Assembly (NCBI RefSeq): GCF_030035675.1 | Contig: NC_084480.1 | Coordinates: 471,501-535,500, forward strand | Reading direction: 5' to 3' | Length of the DNA stretch: 64,000 nt | Source: Rhineura floridana | Lineage: Eukaryota; Chordata; Lepidosauria; Squamata; Rhineuridae | The notes under the pieces: generated by a model | The model's input: the letters and a program-made list of their open reading frames with translations, nothing else | Told to the model about the DNA's origin: nothing | Database searches by the model: none | In this document: positions 11,351 to 22,638 of the stretch, piece by piece | Numbering within the stretch: the stretch's first letter is position 1 | How the letters are laid out: each line of letters starts with the position of its first letter | Program-made: the position numbers and the translations under genes

Positions 11351-12570
11351 CATCAAAAGTGGATATTTTACTTGTAACATATGACAGATTTAGGCTAGAG
11401 TTATGAAACAATGCAACCAAATTACATCCAACTGTGGCTGCTAAGAATGGCAGGCCGTGTTGTATTTATTGCATGTAACTGGAGGGGTTGAGGGCTGATT
11501 TTAAGCTGACAAACAGCTGGAGAGGAATGGTAACTTTTTCTTTTAATAGCGTGAGGTAGTGCTAGAGGAATTAGAATGATTAAGTTCTCTATCAGGAGAT
11601 TGAGCATTAATGAGGACTCCTCACAAGATGCCAAAATGGGGGAAAAAAACACCCAGAAGTGTGTTGGATGATGCAGTATAAACAGTGAATTATTTTGTCT
11701 TTCAGAGTTGCTTTAAAATGTCTTAATGGACCATGTTTGTCTTGGAGATTTTTTTTTAATCTTTTAAAGGAATAATCTTAAGATATGGGGACTAGTGTCT
11801 TTTCCCTTAGGTGAAAAACCAGCTGGCGGGGGTGGAAGTGGTGATTTTGAGTTTGCAAACAGCTGGGGAGGAAAAGTAACAGCCTCTTCTCTTCCACTCC
11901 TGAAAGGAATCACAGGCTACTTTTCATTTAAACTACAACCCTAACCCCCCGAATAGACTGCATGTCATATCTCGGTAGTCTCCAGGATACATGGACCAGC
12001 TCCGTGGAACTGAGACATTTCTATGATTCTTTCTAGATGGCATTGTTCTCTGTTGGGAAAAATGCAATTGTTTCAAGTTTGTGGCGGGAGTTCCAATTGT
12101 TTCCATAGCCAGTGAAAATCAGTCTCAGGAAACTGTATCTTCTTGGGCACAAACTAATGAGTAGTTTCTTGATGGCAGTTGTGTGAGCATCACAGGTACT
12201 TACTATATGTAAGCCATAGTACGGCATATTGACCAGTGGAAAATGGCCCAAAATTTCAGTTACTTTTCCTACACCTTTTTCAGGTATATTCTGCAACATG
12301 TTGTTGATGTAATCATATTGCATTAGTGGTGGATTTATACTAGACTGTCCGTAAACAAGCCCCTATCTCAAGCCCCTACCTGATGGACCACACCTGCTGG
12401 TGGGACCTCCAGTCAGTTGTCTCCTTTAGAACTGAGGGCCTGAGCAGCTTGATATACAGAGGTTTTCCCTCAGATATTTGCATCCCAATACATGGATACT
12501 AGCCACAATGGCTATTCTTTACCTCCTCTGTCAGAAGCAGTATTCCTCTGAATGCCAGTTGCTAGGAATT
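11351..12570. other. No gene seen
   Basis: There is no convincing exon. A stretch of about 40 bp around 'caaacagctgg' at 11,490-11,540 recurs in diverged form at 11,840-11,880, which suggests an old local duplication or an unrecognised repeat. Confidence 0.45.
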
Positions 12571-12624
12571 ACAAGTGGGGAAAGTGCTGTTGCACTCAGT
12601 TTCTGCTTGCAGGCTTCTCATGGG

Positions 12625-12765
12625 TATTTTATTGTGAGAACAGAGTGCTGGACTAGACGGGCTTCTGGCCTGATCCATGACCCATCTGGTCAAGCATCCT
12701 GTTCCCACAATGGCCAACCAGATGCCTATGGGAAGCTTACAAGTTGCCACCTATCTCAGCCCTGG
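12625..12765. repeat. Two CR1 3' ends in opposite orientation
   Basis: A + strand piece (TGCTGGACTAGA..GGCCTGATCC) is followed directly by a minus-strand piece (CATCCTGTTCCCACAATGGCC). Both are degraded CR1 3' UTRs. Confidence 0.6.
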
Positions 12766-12769
12766 TAAG

Positions 12770-13718
12770 TTGATGGGGGCAGGCTGCAAGCATGGGCACC
12801 AGAGATGGGCAGCGGTGCTCCCCAGAAAAGTGCAGAGCAAAGAGGCTGCAACAGCTGCCACTATCTTTATTTATTTGGGGTGGCTGGGTGGGTGGACCAG
12901 GGGGTGGTGCTGAGGGATCAGAGGGTCTCAAATGTGCCAGTAAGAGAAGAGGTTGTGCAGTTTCTGGTGGCTGCTAGACTCTCCCCTGCCCCACCCTGTT
13001 TCTTCCAGGCAATGGAGGACCCTGGGCATGGCGAGGTGGCTTAGGGGCCAAGGAGATCCCATAGACACGTTCTGATATTTCTCCCCATCCTCCTCCCTTG
13101 CAAAGTTATTGTGGATGCTTAATTCCAGGAAGTGCATAAATGAAAGAGACCAGGGTTCCAGCCTACGTGGGAATCTCGATCTGCAGCCCTAAACCCACTT
13201 ATCTGGGTGTGAGCATTCAACTTAGTGGAACTTACTTCTAAGCAGACAGGTATAGCGTTGCACTGTTAAGTCTCTAACTGGGAGGCTCTTCCTCAACTCT
13301 TCCTGGTTCTGATTAGGAAGAGGATGTGGCCTGTTAAAGGCCTTTGATGGCTTCCTGGACATTTTACTAAAAAGCTGCCCTGAGAAAGGAGGGAAGGGCT
13401 GCAGGGTCAAGGCTCCAACAGCCCTTCTCTGGAGAGGTGCTTGCTGGCAGATCCCATTGCTACAACTGCCATCCCGTCTGCACCCGTTTTGCCTCTGTGC
13501 TTACATTGGGGGGTGGGCTAATATCACCTCCCAAAGGGTCAGAATTTAATCAGGGGCTGATGTCCAAGATTAATTCAAGCCATTCAAAAAATTAATTCAA
13601 AAAATTCAAACAGAAACCTAATGGGTTCAGCAACATCTGCGGTGTTGCAAGTCCTGTTGTTTATCAGATTGGACAGGATGGGAAACCTTGTACGCCCTTT
13701 GCTGACATTGCAGCCTTG
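12770..13718. other. No gene; one old dispersed repeat
   Basis: I see no exon. The block at about 13,186-13,266 (containing GGAACTTACTTCTAAG and TTGCACTGTTAAG) recurs in diverged form near 25,510-25,590, so it belongs to an old interspersed family that I cannot name. Confidence 0.45.
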
Positions 13719-13829
13719 AAATCCGGAGCTGTACAGATACCTTCTACAACAACTTTAATTTGCTCTAAGCCATAGGCCATAGCATTGCTTAAGCATTACA
13801 ACAAAATATACAGTAACATTTCAACTCAC

Positions 13830-14130
13830 CTAAAATACATAAAACATGGTTAAAATTCGAAACGATTGATTTTTACAATATTGGACTCTAATATGTTTTG
13901 CAGCAAGTGCGAAATTTGCTACTGCCAATATAATTTTGCTATGGTTATCCGAAAGTAGGTCGGCTATTAAAATATCTGAGGAGAGGCCAGCTCTAGGGAC
14001 TATAAAAGTTGCTAAGAATTTGTGCCTAGGGTCATTATACAAGGGGCACTTTAACATGTAGTGTGCCAGGTCTTCGATCTCCTTGTTTCCGCAAACGCAG
14101 AAACAGTCAGATCTTCCAGGTAAGCTGTAT
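13830..14130 (-). pseudogene. LINE ORF2 C-terminal CCHC finger
   Basis: The minus-strand frame has CFCVCGNKEIEDLAHYMLKC, a CxCx..HxxxxC zinc finger as seen near the C-terminus of R1/I/Ingi-group LINEs, then about 70 residues to a stop. It directly follows the reverse transcriptase pieces. Confidence 0.75.
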
Positions 14131-16256
14131 TCATGGTCTGTAGGCTCTACGTATCTTTGGATTGGTAAGGATGGTGAAATAAAGGGCGATGGTATGATTT
14201 AATTTAAATAGAGGAAACCATTTCGAGAAAGAGGATGATTCAATAAAAAGCCTATCTTGCACCTCATGGAAATTAAAAATCCAATTACTCAGTTCCTTTG
14301 GGGAAAATGATAGGAGATTACTAGAAGAAAGGTTGTAAGAGTCCATTAACTTTAAAACAGTGTGGGCCCAACCTCCCAATTGTAGTTGTTCTTGCCAACA
14401 TACTTTAACAATAGAAGATTCATCAAGAAAGGAGATTTTTTTCCAGAATCTTAGTGCCGCAGAATCAATTTTGGCTATCAGTGGGGGAAGGCCTCTTTCG
14501 GCCCTCACATGGGCAGAAGGTGCACCTTGTGGTAGACCCAAAATCTGTTTCAAAAATAGATTTTGTAGCGGGTCAAAAGTTGACTGGAGAGCATGGCCCC
14601 AGATTTCTGCCCTGTATAGCAATTTAGGGAGAGCTTTAGCAGTAAAGATTTTTATCATTGGTGTTATTAATTGACCCCCCCCCGGGAATAGAAAAACCTT
14701 TTTAATTGCCCTGTTATTCTGGCACTTGCTAATTTAATATCTTCCGCGTGGGGTTTCCACGAAAGGTTATTGGTCAGAGTTATGCCTAGGTATTTAAACA
14801 GGTGGACTTGTTCTAAAGGAACCCCATTTACACTCCAAAGGTTTTTGGATAGCCTATTCTTCCCACAGATCATGACTTTAGATTTCAAATGGTTTATCTG
14901 GAGGTGGTTCACTCGACAATAATTTTCTAGAGAGACTAACATTCTCTTTAAGCCAATCTTATTTAAAGAGAATAAGGCCAAGTCATCTGCGTATAACAAC
15001 GCAGATTTTTTTTTTTTGCCAATTGTTGGAGGGAAAAACTTAAGAGAGGATAATGTAGGGATTATATCGTTAATAAAATAATTAAAAAGGAAAGGGGCCA
15101 GAATGCAACCTTGCTTCACCCCTTTCAGGGACGGGATTTCCTGTGATAGAGCTCCATTTCTGTCCAGGCGTACTCTCAGGCTATTAGATTGATGTAAAGA
15201 TCTTATTAACCATGCCAATCTCTTGTCTACATTAGATTGATCCAATTTGTGCCACAATAGCTCTCTATCTACCGAATCAAAAGCCGCAGCAAAGTCAATA
15301 AACGCTATATAAAGTGATGAATTTTTTCCTTTTTGGGCTTTTGAGATTAAATGCTGCAGGATATAGACTTGATCTATCGTGCTCCTGCCTTTTCTAAATC
15401 CCACCTGTTCCTGGTATATGATAGAGTATTTAGTATCCCAGTCCACCAATTTGTTCAAGAGGAAGCGTCCATATAATTTAGCTGTTACATCAAGGAGGCT
15501 GATAGGTCTATAGTTTCGGGGGTCTGTTGGATCCCCTTTTTTATGGATAGATACTATGATACTAGTACTCCAGCCTTTGGGGAAATCCCCAGTATTATTG
15601 ATGTGTGTGAAAAGATTTGCTAAAAGGGGAGCCCACCAGTCGGTTTCTACTAGAAACAGCTCCGGTGGCAACATGTCCTCACCAGGGGCTTTATTTGGAT
15701 GGAGCGTTGAGATCAAATCTCTTATTTCAGTGCAGGTGACTGGCGGCCACGAAGGCAAATCCGCCTTCTCAATTGGTAGGTGGGACTGGGGTGATGATAC
15801 TGAGCCAAAAAGGGAGGTAAAATGTGTTACCCAAGTATCTGGAAGGATCGGAGGAATAGGTACTAAGTCACGTTGAGAAAGACCACCCTGGACTAGTCTC
15901 CAAAACTGCTGATCTTTTTTGTGCAGCAAGGCTTGGCCTAAATCCCTCCAGTTATTTACGAAGAAAGCTTGTTTCTTCTCTTTTAAAAGACATTTATAAG
16001 CCCTCTTCAAAATTAATACTTGGTGGATCGAGTCTTCTGATGGGTGTTGGTGCATGATTTTAATTCAGGTTGTCAGCTCTCTTTTTTTTGCATGGCAATC
16101 CCCGTCAAACCACGAATTTAGGGCCCTTTGGGGTCTAGGGGGGATAGAGGTAGACACCATATATTTGATGGACATGGCTATATGATCATAAATCGTCAGA
16201 ATATCTTCAGGGGAAAAAGTGGCCTGGAAATGAAGATCTAGGAATGTTTCTGACTG
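14131..16256 (-). pseudogene. LINE ORF2 reverse transcriptase, broken
   Basis: The core (14,667-16,055) has NKAPGEDMLPPE, NYRPISLLDVTAK, motif A IDFAAAFDSVDRE, GVKQGCILAPFLF and the catalytic LLYADDLALF. All key aspartates are present. An in-frame TGA lies just upstream of the methionine at 16,055 and the frame continues above it to the CR1 insertion. Near 14,672-14,681 a run of Cs shifts the frame into the piece 14,131-14,658 (thumb/connection region). No activity is expected. Confidence 0.85.
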
Positions 16257-16260
16257 AAGA

Positions 16261-19200
16261 ATGGAACCAGACTGCTGGCACTTAACATTAAAAAGGTAGC
16301 AGAGCAGCTTTTAAACTGACTGAGGGGGGAAACCCGACAGGAGCTGAGAAAGGTCCGGTTCGGAATAAACCTCCTCCCTGGGATAAAAACCAAAGAAATG
16401 ATGACATTTTAAAAGGGGTAGGCCTAGAAGTAGGCATTGTGAGAGCAGGGGCACAGGATATAAATTCAGAAGAGCAAAATTACCACAGGCCTAACCACAA
16501 GTGCCAAAGACACTTGAAGAGAGACACTGCTTACAAGTGCCTGTACGCTAATGCTAGGAGCCTCCGAACCAAGATGGGAGAACTGGAGTGCTTGGTCTTA
16601 GAGGAGAGCATTGATATAGTGAGCATAACGGAGACGTGGTGGAATGGAGAAAACCAGTGGGATACGGTTATCCCTGGATATAAACTATATCGGAAGGACA
16701 GGGAAGGACGTATTGGTGGCGGAGTCGCTCTATACGTGAAAGAAGGCATTGAATCCAGCAAGCTCGAAACCCCAAAAGAGGCAGACTCCTCCACAGAATC
16801 GTTGTGGGTGGTGATACCATGCCCCAGGAGGGACTTAATACTGGGAACGATCTATCGTCCCCCTGATCAAAATGCTCAGGGAGACCTGGAGATGAGATAT
16901 GAAATTGAGGAAGCATCCAAACTAGGAAATGTGGTAGTAATGGGTGACTTCAACTACCCGGACATAGACTGGCTGCATATGTGTTCCAGTCATGACAAAG
17001 AAGCAAAGTTTCTAGATATTCTAAATGACTATTCCCTAGACCAGTTGGTCATGGAACCGACCAGAGGGACGGCAACCCTGGACTTAATCCTCAGTGGGGA
17101 CCGAGACCTGGTGCGAGATGTAAGTGTTGTTGAACCGATTGGGAGCAGTGACCACAGTGCTATTAAATTAAACATACATGTAAATGGCCAATTGCCAAGA
17201 AAATCCAACACGGTCACATTTGACTTCAAAAGAGGAAACTTCACAAAAATGAGGGGATTGGTAAAAAGAAAGCTGAAAAACAAAGTCCATAGGGTCACAT
17301 CACTCAAAAATGCTTGGAAGTTGTTTAAAAACACTATATTAGAAGCTCAGCTGGAGTGCATACCGCAGATCAGAAAAGGTACCGCCAGGGCCAAGAAGAT
17401 GCCAGCATGGTTAACGAGCAAAGTCAAGGAAGCTCTTAGAGGCAAAAAGTCTTCCTTCAGAAAATGGAAGTCTTGTCCGAATGAAGAAAATAAAAAAGAA
17501 CACAAACTCTGGCAAAATAAATGCAAGAAGACAATAAAGGATGCTAAAAAAGAATTTGAGGAGCACATTGCTAAGAACATAAAAACCAACAACAAAAAAT
17601 TCTATAAATACATTCAAAGGAGGAGACCATCCAGGGAGACAATTGGACCCTTGGATGGTAAGGGAGTCAAAGGTGTACTAAAGAACGATAAGGAGATTGC
17701 AGAGAAGCTAAATGAATTCTTTGCATCTGTCTTCACAGTGGAAGATATAGGGCAGATCCCTGAACCTGAACTAACATTTGCAGGAAGGGATTCTGAGGAA
17801 CTGAGACAAATAGTGGTAACAAGAAAGGAAGTTCTAAGCTTAATGGACAATATAAAAACTGACAAATCACCGGGCCCGGATGTCATCCACCCGAGAGTTC
17901 TCAAAGAACTCAAATGTGAAATTGCTGATCTGCTAACTAAAATATGTAACTTGTCCCTCGGGTCCTCCTCCGTGCCTGAGGACTGGAAAGTGGCAAATAT
18001 AACGCCAATCTTCAAAAAGGGATCCAGAGGGGATCCCGGAAATTACAGGCCAGTTAGCTTAACTTCTGTCCCTGGAAAACTGGTAGAAAGTATGATTAAA
18101 GCTAGATTAACTAAGCACATAGAAGAACAAGCCTTGCTGAAGCAGAGCCAGCATGGCTTCTGCAAGGGAAAGTCCTGTCTCAGTAACCTATTAGAATTCT
18201 TTGAGAGTGTCAACAAGCATATAGATAGAGGTGATCCAGGGGACATAGTGTCCTTAGACTTTCAAAAAATGTTTGACAAGGTACCTCACCAAAGGCTTCT
18301 GAGGAAGCTTAGCAGTCATGGAATAAGAGGAGAGGTCCTCTTGTGGATAAGGAATTGGTTAAGAAGCAGAAAGCAGAGAGTAGGAATCAACGGACAGTTC
18401 TCCCAATGGAGGGCTGTAGAAAGTGGAGTCCCTCAAGGATTGGTATTGGGACCTGTACTTTTCAACTTGTTCATTAATGACCTAGAATTAGGAGTGAGCA
18501 GTGAAGTGGCCAAGTTTGCTGACAACACTAAATTGTTCAGGGTTGTTAAAACAAAAAGGGATTGCGAAGAGCTCCAAAAAGACCTCTCCAAACTGAGTGA
18601 ATGGGCGGAAAAATGGCAAATGCAATTCAATATAAACAAGTGTAAAATTATGCATATTGGAGCAAAAAATCTGAATTTCACATATACGCTCATGGGGTCT
18701 GAACTGGCGGTGACCAACCAGGAGAGAGACCTCGGGGTTGTAGTGGACAGCACGATGAAAATGTCGACCCAGTGTGCGGCAGCTGTGAAAAAGGCAAATT
18801 CCATGCTAGTGATAATTAGGAAAGGTATTGAAAATAAAACAGCCGATATCATAATGCCGTTGTATAAATCTATGGTGCGGCCGCATTTGGAATACTGTGT
18901 ACAGTTCTGGTCGCCTCATCTCAAAAAGGATATTATAGAGTTGGAAAAGGTTCAGAAGAGGGCAACCAGAATGATCAAGGGGATGGAGCGACTCCCTTAC
19001 GAGGAAAGGTTGCAGCATTTGGGGCTTTTTAGTTTAGAGAAAAGGCGGGTCAGAGGAGACATGATAGAAGTGTATAAAATTATGCATGGCACTGAGAAAG
19101 TGGATACAGAAAAGTTCTTCTCCCTCTCTCATAATACTAGAACTCGTGGACATTCAAAGAAGCTGAATGTTGGAAGATTCAGGACAGACAAAAGGAAGTA

Positions 19201-19541
19201 CTTCTTTACTGAGCGCATAGTTAAACTATGGAATTTGCTCCCACAAGATGCAGTAATGGCCACCAGCTTGGATGGCTTTAAAAGAAGATTAGACAAATTC
19301 ATGGAGGACAGGGCTATCAATGGCTACTAGCCATGATGGCTGTGCTCTGCCACCCTAGTCAGAGGCAGCATGCTTCTGAAAACCAGTTGCCGGAAGCCTC
19401 AGGAGGGAAGAGTGTTCTTGCACTCGGGTCCTACTTGCGGGCTTCCCCCAGGCACCTGGTTGGCCACTGTGAGAACAGGATGCTGGACTAGATGGGCCAC
19501 TGGCCTGATCCAGCAGGCTCTTCTTATGTTCTTATGTTCTT
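16261..19541 (+). mobile_element. CR1 LINE copy 2, inserted in the I-group LINE
   Basis: It begins in a short leader ahead of ORF2 and ends at the ATGTTCTTA microsatellite. AAGA occurs at both edges (16,257-16,260 and 19,542-19,545), a possible short target duplication or microhomology. ORF1 is not present, so the copy is probably 5'-truncated just before ORF2. It interrupts the I-group ORF2 between endonuclease and reverse transcriptase. Confidence 0.9.
16439..19330 (+). CDS. CR1 ORF2: endonuclease-reverse transcriptase, FADN variant
   Basis: A 963-codon frame is open throughout. Residues about 30-250 are the APE-type endonuclease with LYANARS, TETWW, VMGDFNYPDIDW, LDLILSG and GSSDHSAI, all of its expected catalytic blocks. 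The linker is followed by the reverse transcriptase (NYRPVSLTS, GVPQGLVLGP) and the CR1 C-terminal domain. The catalytic FADD is FADN here, a GAC-to-AAC change at a CpG, where copy 1 keeps FADD. The start codon is uncertain. The enzyme would nick DNA and copy its RNA at the nick; with FADN the copying step should be dead. Confidence 0.85.
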   Translation: MRAGAQDINSEEQNYHRPNHKCQRHLKRDTAYKCLYANARSLRTKMGELECLVLEESIDIVSITETWWNGENQWDTVIPGYKLYRKDREGRIGGGVALYVKEGIESSKLETPKEADSSTESLWVVIPCPRRDLILGTIYRPPDQNAQGDLEMRYEIEEASKLGNVVVMGDFNYPDIDWLHMCSSHDKEAKFLDILNDYSLDQLVMEPTRGTATLDLILSGDRDLVRDVSVVEPIGSSDHSAIKLNIHVNGQLPRKSNTVTFDFKRGNFTKMRGLVKRKLKNKVHRVTSLKNAWKLFKNTILEAQLECIPQIRKGTARAKKMPAWLTSKVKEALRGKKSSFRKWKSCPNEENKKEHKLWQNKCKKTIKDAKKEFEEHIAKNIKTNNKKFYKYIQRRRPSRETIGPLDGKGVKGVLKNDKEIAEKLNEFFASVFTVEDIGQIPEPELTFAGRDSEELRQIVVTRKEVLSLMDNIKTDKSPGPDVIHPRVLKELKCEIADLLTKICNLSLGSSSVPEDWKVANITPIFKKGSRGDPGNYRPVSLTSVPGKLVESMIKARLTKHIEEQALLKQSQHGFCKGKSCLSNLLEFFESVNKHIDRGDPGDIVSLDFQKMFDKVPHQRLLRKLSSHGIRGEVLLWIRNWLRSRKQRVGINGQFSQWRAVESGVPQGLVLGPVLFNLFINDLELGVSSEVAKFADNTKLFRVVKTKRDCEELQKDLSKLSEWAEKWQMQFNINKCKIMHIGAKNLNFTYTLMGSELAVTNQERDLGVVVDSTMKMSTQCAAAVKKANSMLVIIRKGIENKTADIIMPLYKSMVRPHLEYCVQFWSPHLKKDIIELEKVQKRATRMIKGMERLPYEERLQHLGLFSLEKRRVRGDMIEVYKIMHGTEKVDTEKFFSLSHNTRTRGHSKKLNVGRFRTDKRKYFFTERIVKLWNLLPQDAVMATSLDGFKRRLDKFMEDRAINGY

Positions 19542-19545
19542 AAGA

Positions 19546-20869
19546 GATTGCTTTACTAAGGTTTCGATATCCAGGGACCATTTAAGCCGTCTGGGCCCAC
19601 TAAGGCTATCCAAAGTTGGAATGAACATTTCTCGTCTACACTGAGGGTTGGGGACCCTTAGACTTAGGCAGAGTGGAAGATGGTCACTGTCTACCCTGCT
19701 TAAGACTGTTAGATCGTTTACTAATGGGAGTAAGGAAGGGGATCCTATGAAATAATCAACCACGCTTGCCCCTCTACTAGTGGTGAAAGTGTAACTGCCT
19801 TTGGACAAATCCAAGTATGTCCCATTAAAGCAGATTAGCTGGTGTCTAATCAATAATTGAAATAGTGATTTTCCATTTTGGTTTATAGATTTATCATTTG
19901 AAAAACGTGGGAGGACTGGGTAGTCCTCGAGCGAAATCCCGGCTATCGCACCCACTAGAGGGTAAGACTGGCCTAATCTTGCATTGAGATCCCCACTGAT
20001 CAATACCAGATGTGATGGATAATTAGTTAAGAGTTTTTCAAGATAAGCTTCTAAACTTAACCAATTTGAAAATGCAATTTGGGGAGGAGAAGGGGGAAAA
20101 TATATATTTAAACATATTATAGTTGTTTGATCGGGGAAAGCAATTATTAATGCTAAACCACCACCACCCTTCCTGCTGGACTGCTGCTATTAACAGCTCC
20201 CACGCCCTGCAGGACCAGGTCCCAGCTTATTTCATCGTTGCCGCTGCACTGCGCGAGGAGAGTCTTCGGCGTGGGACATTGTCGCCGGATGTATGCTGTG
20301 TGGTGTGAATGAGATTGGTGTGTGTATGTATGTGAGTCGTTGCTTGTTTTAACTACACTTTAATTGTATTTTATTGTATTTTAATGCTATTTAATTATTT
20401 GTTCTGTTGAGTTTGCTATTTATTTCTATGTTTTTGTATTTTATGTTGCTGTTTTACTCTTATGTACACCGCCCAGAGAGCCTTTTGGCTTTGGGCGGTA
20501 TAGAAATAAAATAAAATAAATAAATAAACAAAATTCCAGGGGTTGCTCAGTGGGGATAGATATCAACACATCTAGCGAGGTGGATATTAAAATTGCTATA
20601 CCCCCTCTTGCATGACCCCTAGATGCATTCCTTGTTGCAGGCATGGACCAGCTTTTGAAACCTTGGAGCTGGGGTAGATTAGGATCTCTAATCCAAGTTT
20701 CTTGTAGACAAAGGATGTCAAAAGATTGAATAAAGCATAGAAAGTCAGAATCAGCGGTTTTGTTATTCCATCCTGCAATGTTCCATGAGAGGAAGGATAT
20801 TTTAGCCAGAGTGGTGTTAGAGGGATTCGTGGTGTGAGTGTTTATACTGGGCGTTAATTGTAGATCCAA
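19546..20869 (-). pseudogene. I-group LINE ORF2 endonuclease, interrupted by L2
   Basis: The N-terminal part (20,530-20,869) has SFLSWNIAGWN, the catalytic CLQETWI and GHARGGIAI. The C-terminal part (19,546-20,140) has SGDLNARLG, VVDYFIGS and VDSDHLPL. These are the APE-type endonuclease motifs in order. An L2 fragment separates them, and the CR1 insertion cuts off the downstream end. Confidence 0.82.
20146..20529 (+). repeat. L2 LINE 3' end inserted in the I-group LINE
   Basis: It ends with the L2-type stem CCGCCCAGAGAGC...GGGCGGTATAGAAAT and an AAAT-rich tail. The host LINE frame resumes on both sides. Confidence 0.75.
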
Positions 20870-20926
20870 GTTCTGTGGAGTGGAAACTGAGCAAGGATGA
20901 GGACCAGGTGGATTTGACTGGGTCTG

Positions 20927-21682
20927 TCAGTCCCGAGATGATTTTTCTTTGTTTTGAACTCGAGGGATGTCTACATTATCCATTAAATGAGTTGCAGAGA
21001 TAAGATTTTGTGCATCTGGTGAATTGGATTCATCCTCTGAATTTTCCATAAGTCTTATCAAGTTTTTAAGTCTATTTATTGTCTCCTTTTTCTCCTCAGC
21101 GTTGAATTTGGGATATAAATCAAGTAGTAAGATTTCTTCTGAAGAGAAGGTCTGTGTATTCGTATTGTTTAAAGCAGATATTAAATTTAAGTGTTGATCT
21201 TCTGTAGCGGTGCGTGTGTCGGTTTCCACGATTGTTTCTCTTACTTTTCTCAGTTGATTTCCTTGATGGTAAGAGTCATTTGTTAAAGATGTCATTTTCA
21301 AGAGATTACGTGGTGGATTGGAGTTGTCAAAACATCTAGTGACCCAAATATTAGGGAGGGAAAATTTGCCTCTATTTGTGTATATCTTGTTTAATGTTTT
21401 AGGGTCATGGAAAGTTACAATAGCTCTGGTCGCGGATTTGGGATAGAACAAATATTGTACATTGTTGATTGCGGCTATATCTAATGACCCTGGCATGAAA
21501 CTCACCAAAAACTCGTACATGTGTTGTCTCCTTTGGTGGTAATTAAGCCATATCTTTGGCTTAGGAAAGTTTATAAATGCTAATTTCTTTGTGTTCAAGA
21601 TCAACTTCCAATATGGTTTTTCTTGTTTATTACTTTCCATTATACCATTAATATAGTCATTTCCTACTTGTATTTGTTCCAC
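20927..21682 (-). CDS. I-group LINE ORF1, putative nucleic-acid-binding protein
   Basis: A 251-codon frame is open between the 5' UTR and ORF2. Its middle part (about residues 40-110, WLNYHQRRQHMYEFL to TRAIVTFHDPKTLNKIY and the IWVTRC block) has the look of an RNA-recognition fold, and the C-terminus is acidic and polar. I see no CCHC knuckle. By position it is the ORF1 that would bind the element RNA. The function is inferred. Confidence 0.55.
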   Translation of the reverse strand: MEQIQVGNDYINGIMESNKQEKPYWKLILNTKKLAFINFPKPKIWLNYHQRRQHMYEFLVSFMPGSLDIAAINNVQYLFYPKSATRAIVTFHDPKTLNKIYTNRGKFSLPNIWVTRCFDNSNPPRNLLKMTSLTNDSYHQGNQLRKVRETIVETDTRTATEDQHLNLISALNNTNTQTFSSEEILLLDLYPKFNAEEKKETINRLKNLIRLMENSEDESNSPDAQNLISATHLMDNVDIPRVQNKEKSSRD

Positions 21683-22026
21683 AATGGCCTGGATGGGTTC
21701 CTCTGTCTTTTCGTGGGTCGTTAGTGCTGTAATTGAATCTTTGTCCTTGTATTTTCTCCAGCTCTTAGTGGGGAAACTCAGCCTCTTTATCTCGCACTTG
21801 ATTTGCGTTTGAACTTAGGTCAGATCACATTAGCAGTCGCCTTTCATATTCACTTTCTTCTTTATTTAATTTAATAGACTCGTTATATCCCTCTTATAGA
21901 AATCTCAATAAGATGAATCATTTATTTAATTCAACTCACTGGACCAGTAATCCGTTGTCCGGGGAGCTTCAAACTTAACGTCTTTTCCTCTCGGCAGCCA
22001 TTATCCTCTCTCCAAATCCGGAGCTG

Positions 22027-22465
22027 CTGATAGCATCTTCCGTAGCTTCAGATAGGTATTCAGATTAAGCGAGAAGAATTCTTTTAAACATTGTTTGCCT
22101 GGGTATTGCTGTTGGGTCAGCAACTACTGATTGTGGGCTGTTCAAACTGGATGCCCAGGTTTACCCTAGAGTGACACACCTCCTCTTCTATTTCTGTTTC
22201 TGAGTTTTGATCTCACACAGAGATCTTTGGCCAAGACACATTTCATTAAAACAAATTTCATCACTGTAACTTTAGAAAAACAGTGGGTCCAACCAAAGCT
22301 AAATGCATTTAAGTACCATTGTTTTGAATGTGAAAGAGAATTAAACAGGTGCTCAGCTTTCCTTCACTGGAATTGCCAAGATGAGATTTAATTGGACTGC
22401 ACCCACTATTTAAACAACAAGAGTATGTATAAAACTATAACAAGATTTTAAAAAAATGTATCTAT
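22027..22465. other. No gene seen
   Basis: This is single-copy-looking sequence right of the LINE target duplication. I see no exon or repeat. Confidence 0.45.
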
Positions 22466-22469
22466 AAAA

Positions 22470-22630
22470 CTCCTATTTAAAACAGGGATGGGATACCTGT
22501 GGCCTATAGATGCTGCTGGACTGCAAACTACCACCATCCCTGAGCATTATTTATTTTATTTCATATATTTATATACTGCTTAACATTAAGATAGTCTCTC
22601 AGCACTTTACAAAGCAGCAAATTCAATAAG
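22470..22630 (-). repeat. Half hairpin MITE plus L2-like 3' end
   Basis: The stretch 'gctgctggactgcaaactaccacc' resembles one arm of the hairpin MITE seen at 27,452 and 52,232. It is followed by an ATTT-tailed L2-like 3' UTR on the minus strand. Confidence 0.45.
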
Positions 22631-22638
22631 TATATATA

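Larger units (their letters stand above)
13732..22013 (-). mobile_element. I-group (Ingi/Vingi-like) LINE, full-length, interrupted
   Basis: The element is flanked by a perfect 13-bp target duplication AAATCCGGAGCTG (13,719-13,731 and 22,014-22,026). It has a 5' UTR, ORF1, and an ORF2 with an APE-type endonuclease, reverse transcriptase and C-terminal CCHC finger. A CR1 (16,261-19,541) and an L2 piece (about 20,146-20,529) were inserted later. Without them it is about 4.6 kb. The clade name is tentative and rests on the domain order and the CCHC finger. Confidence 0.8.
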
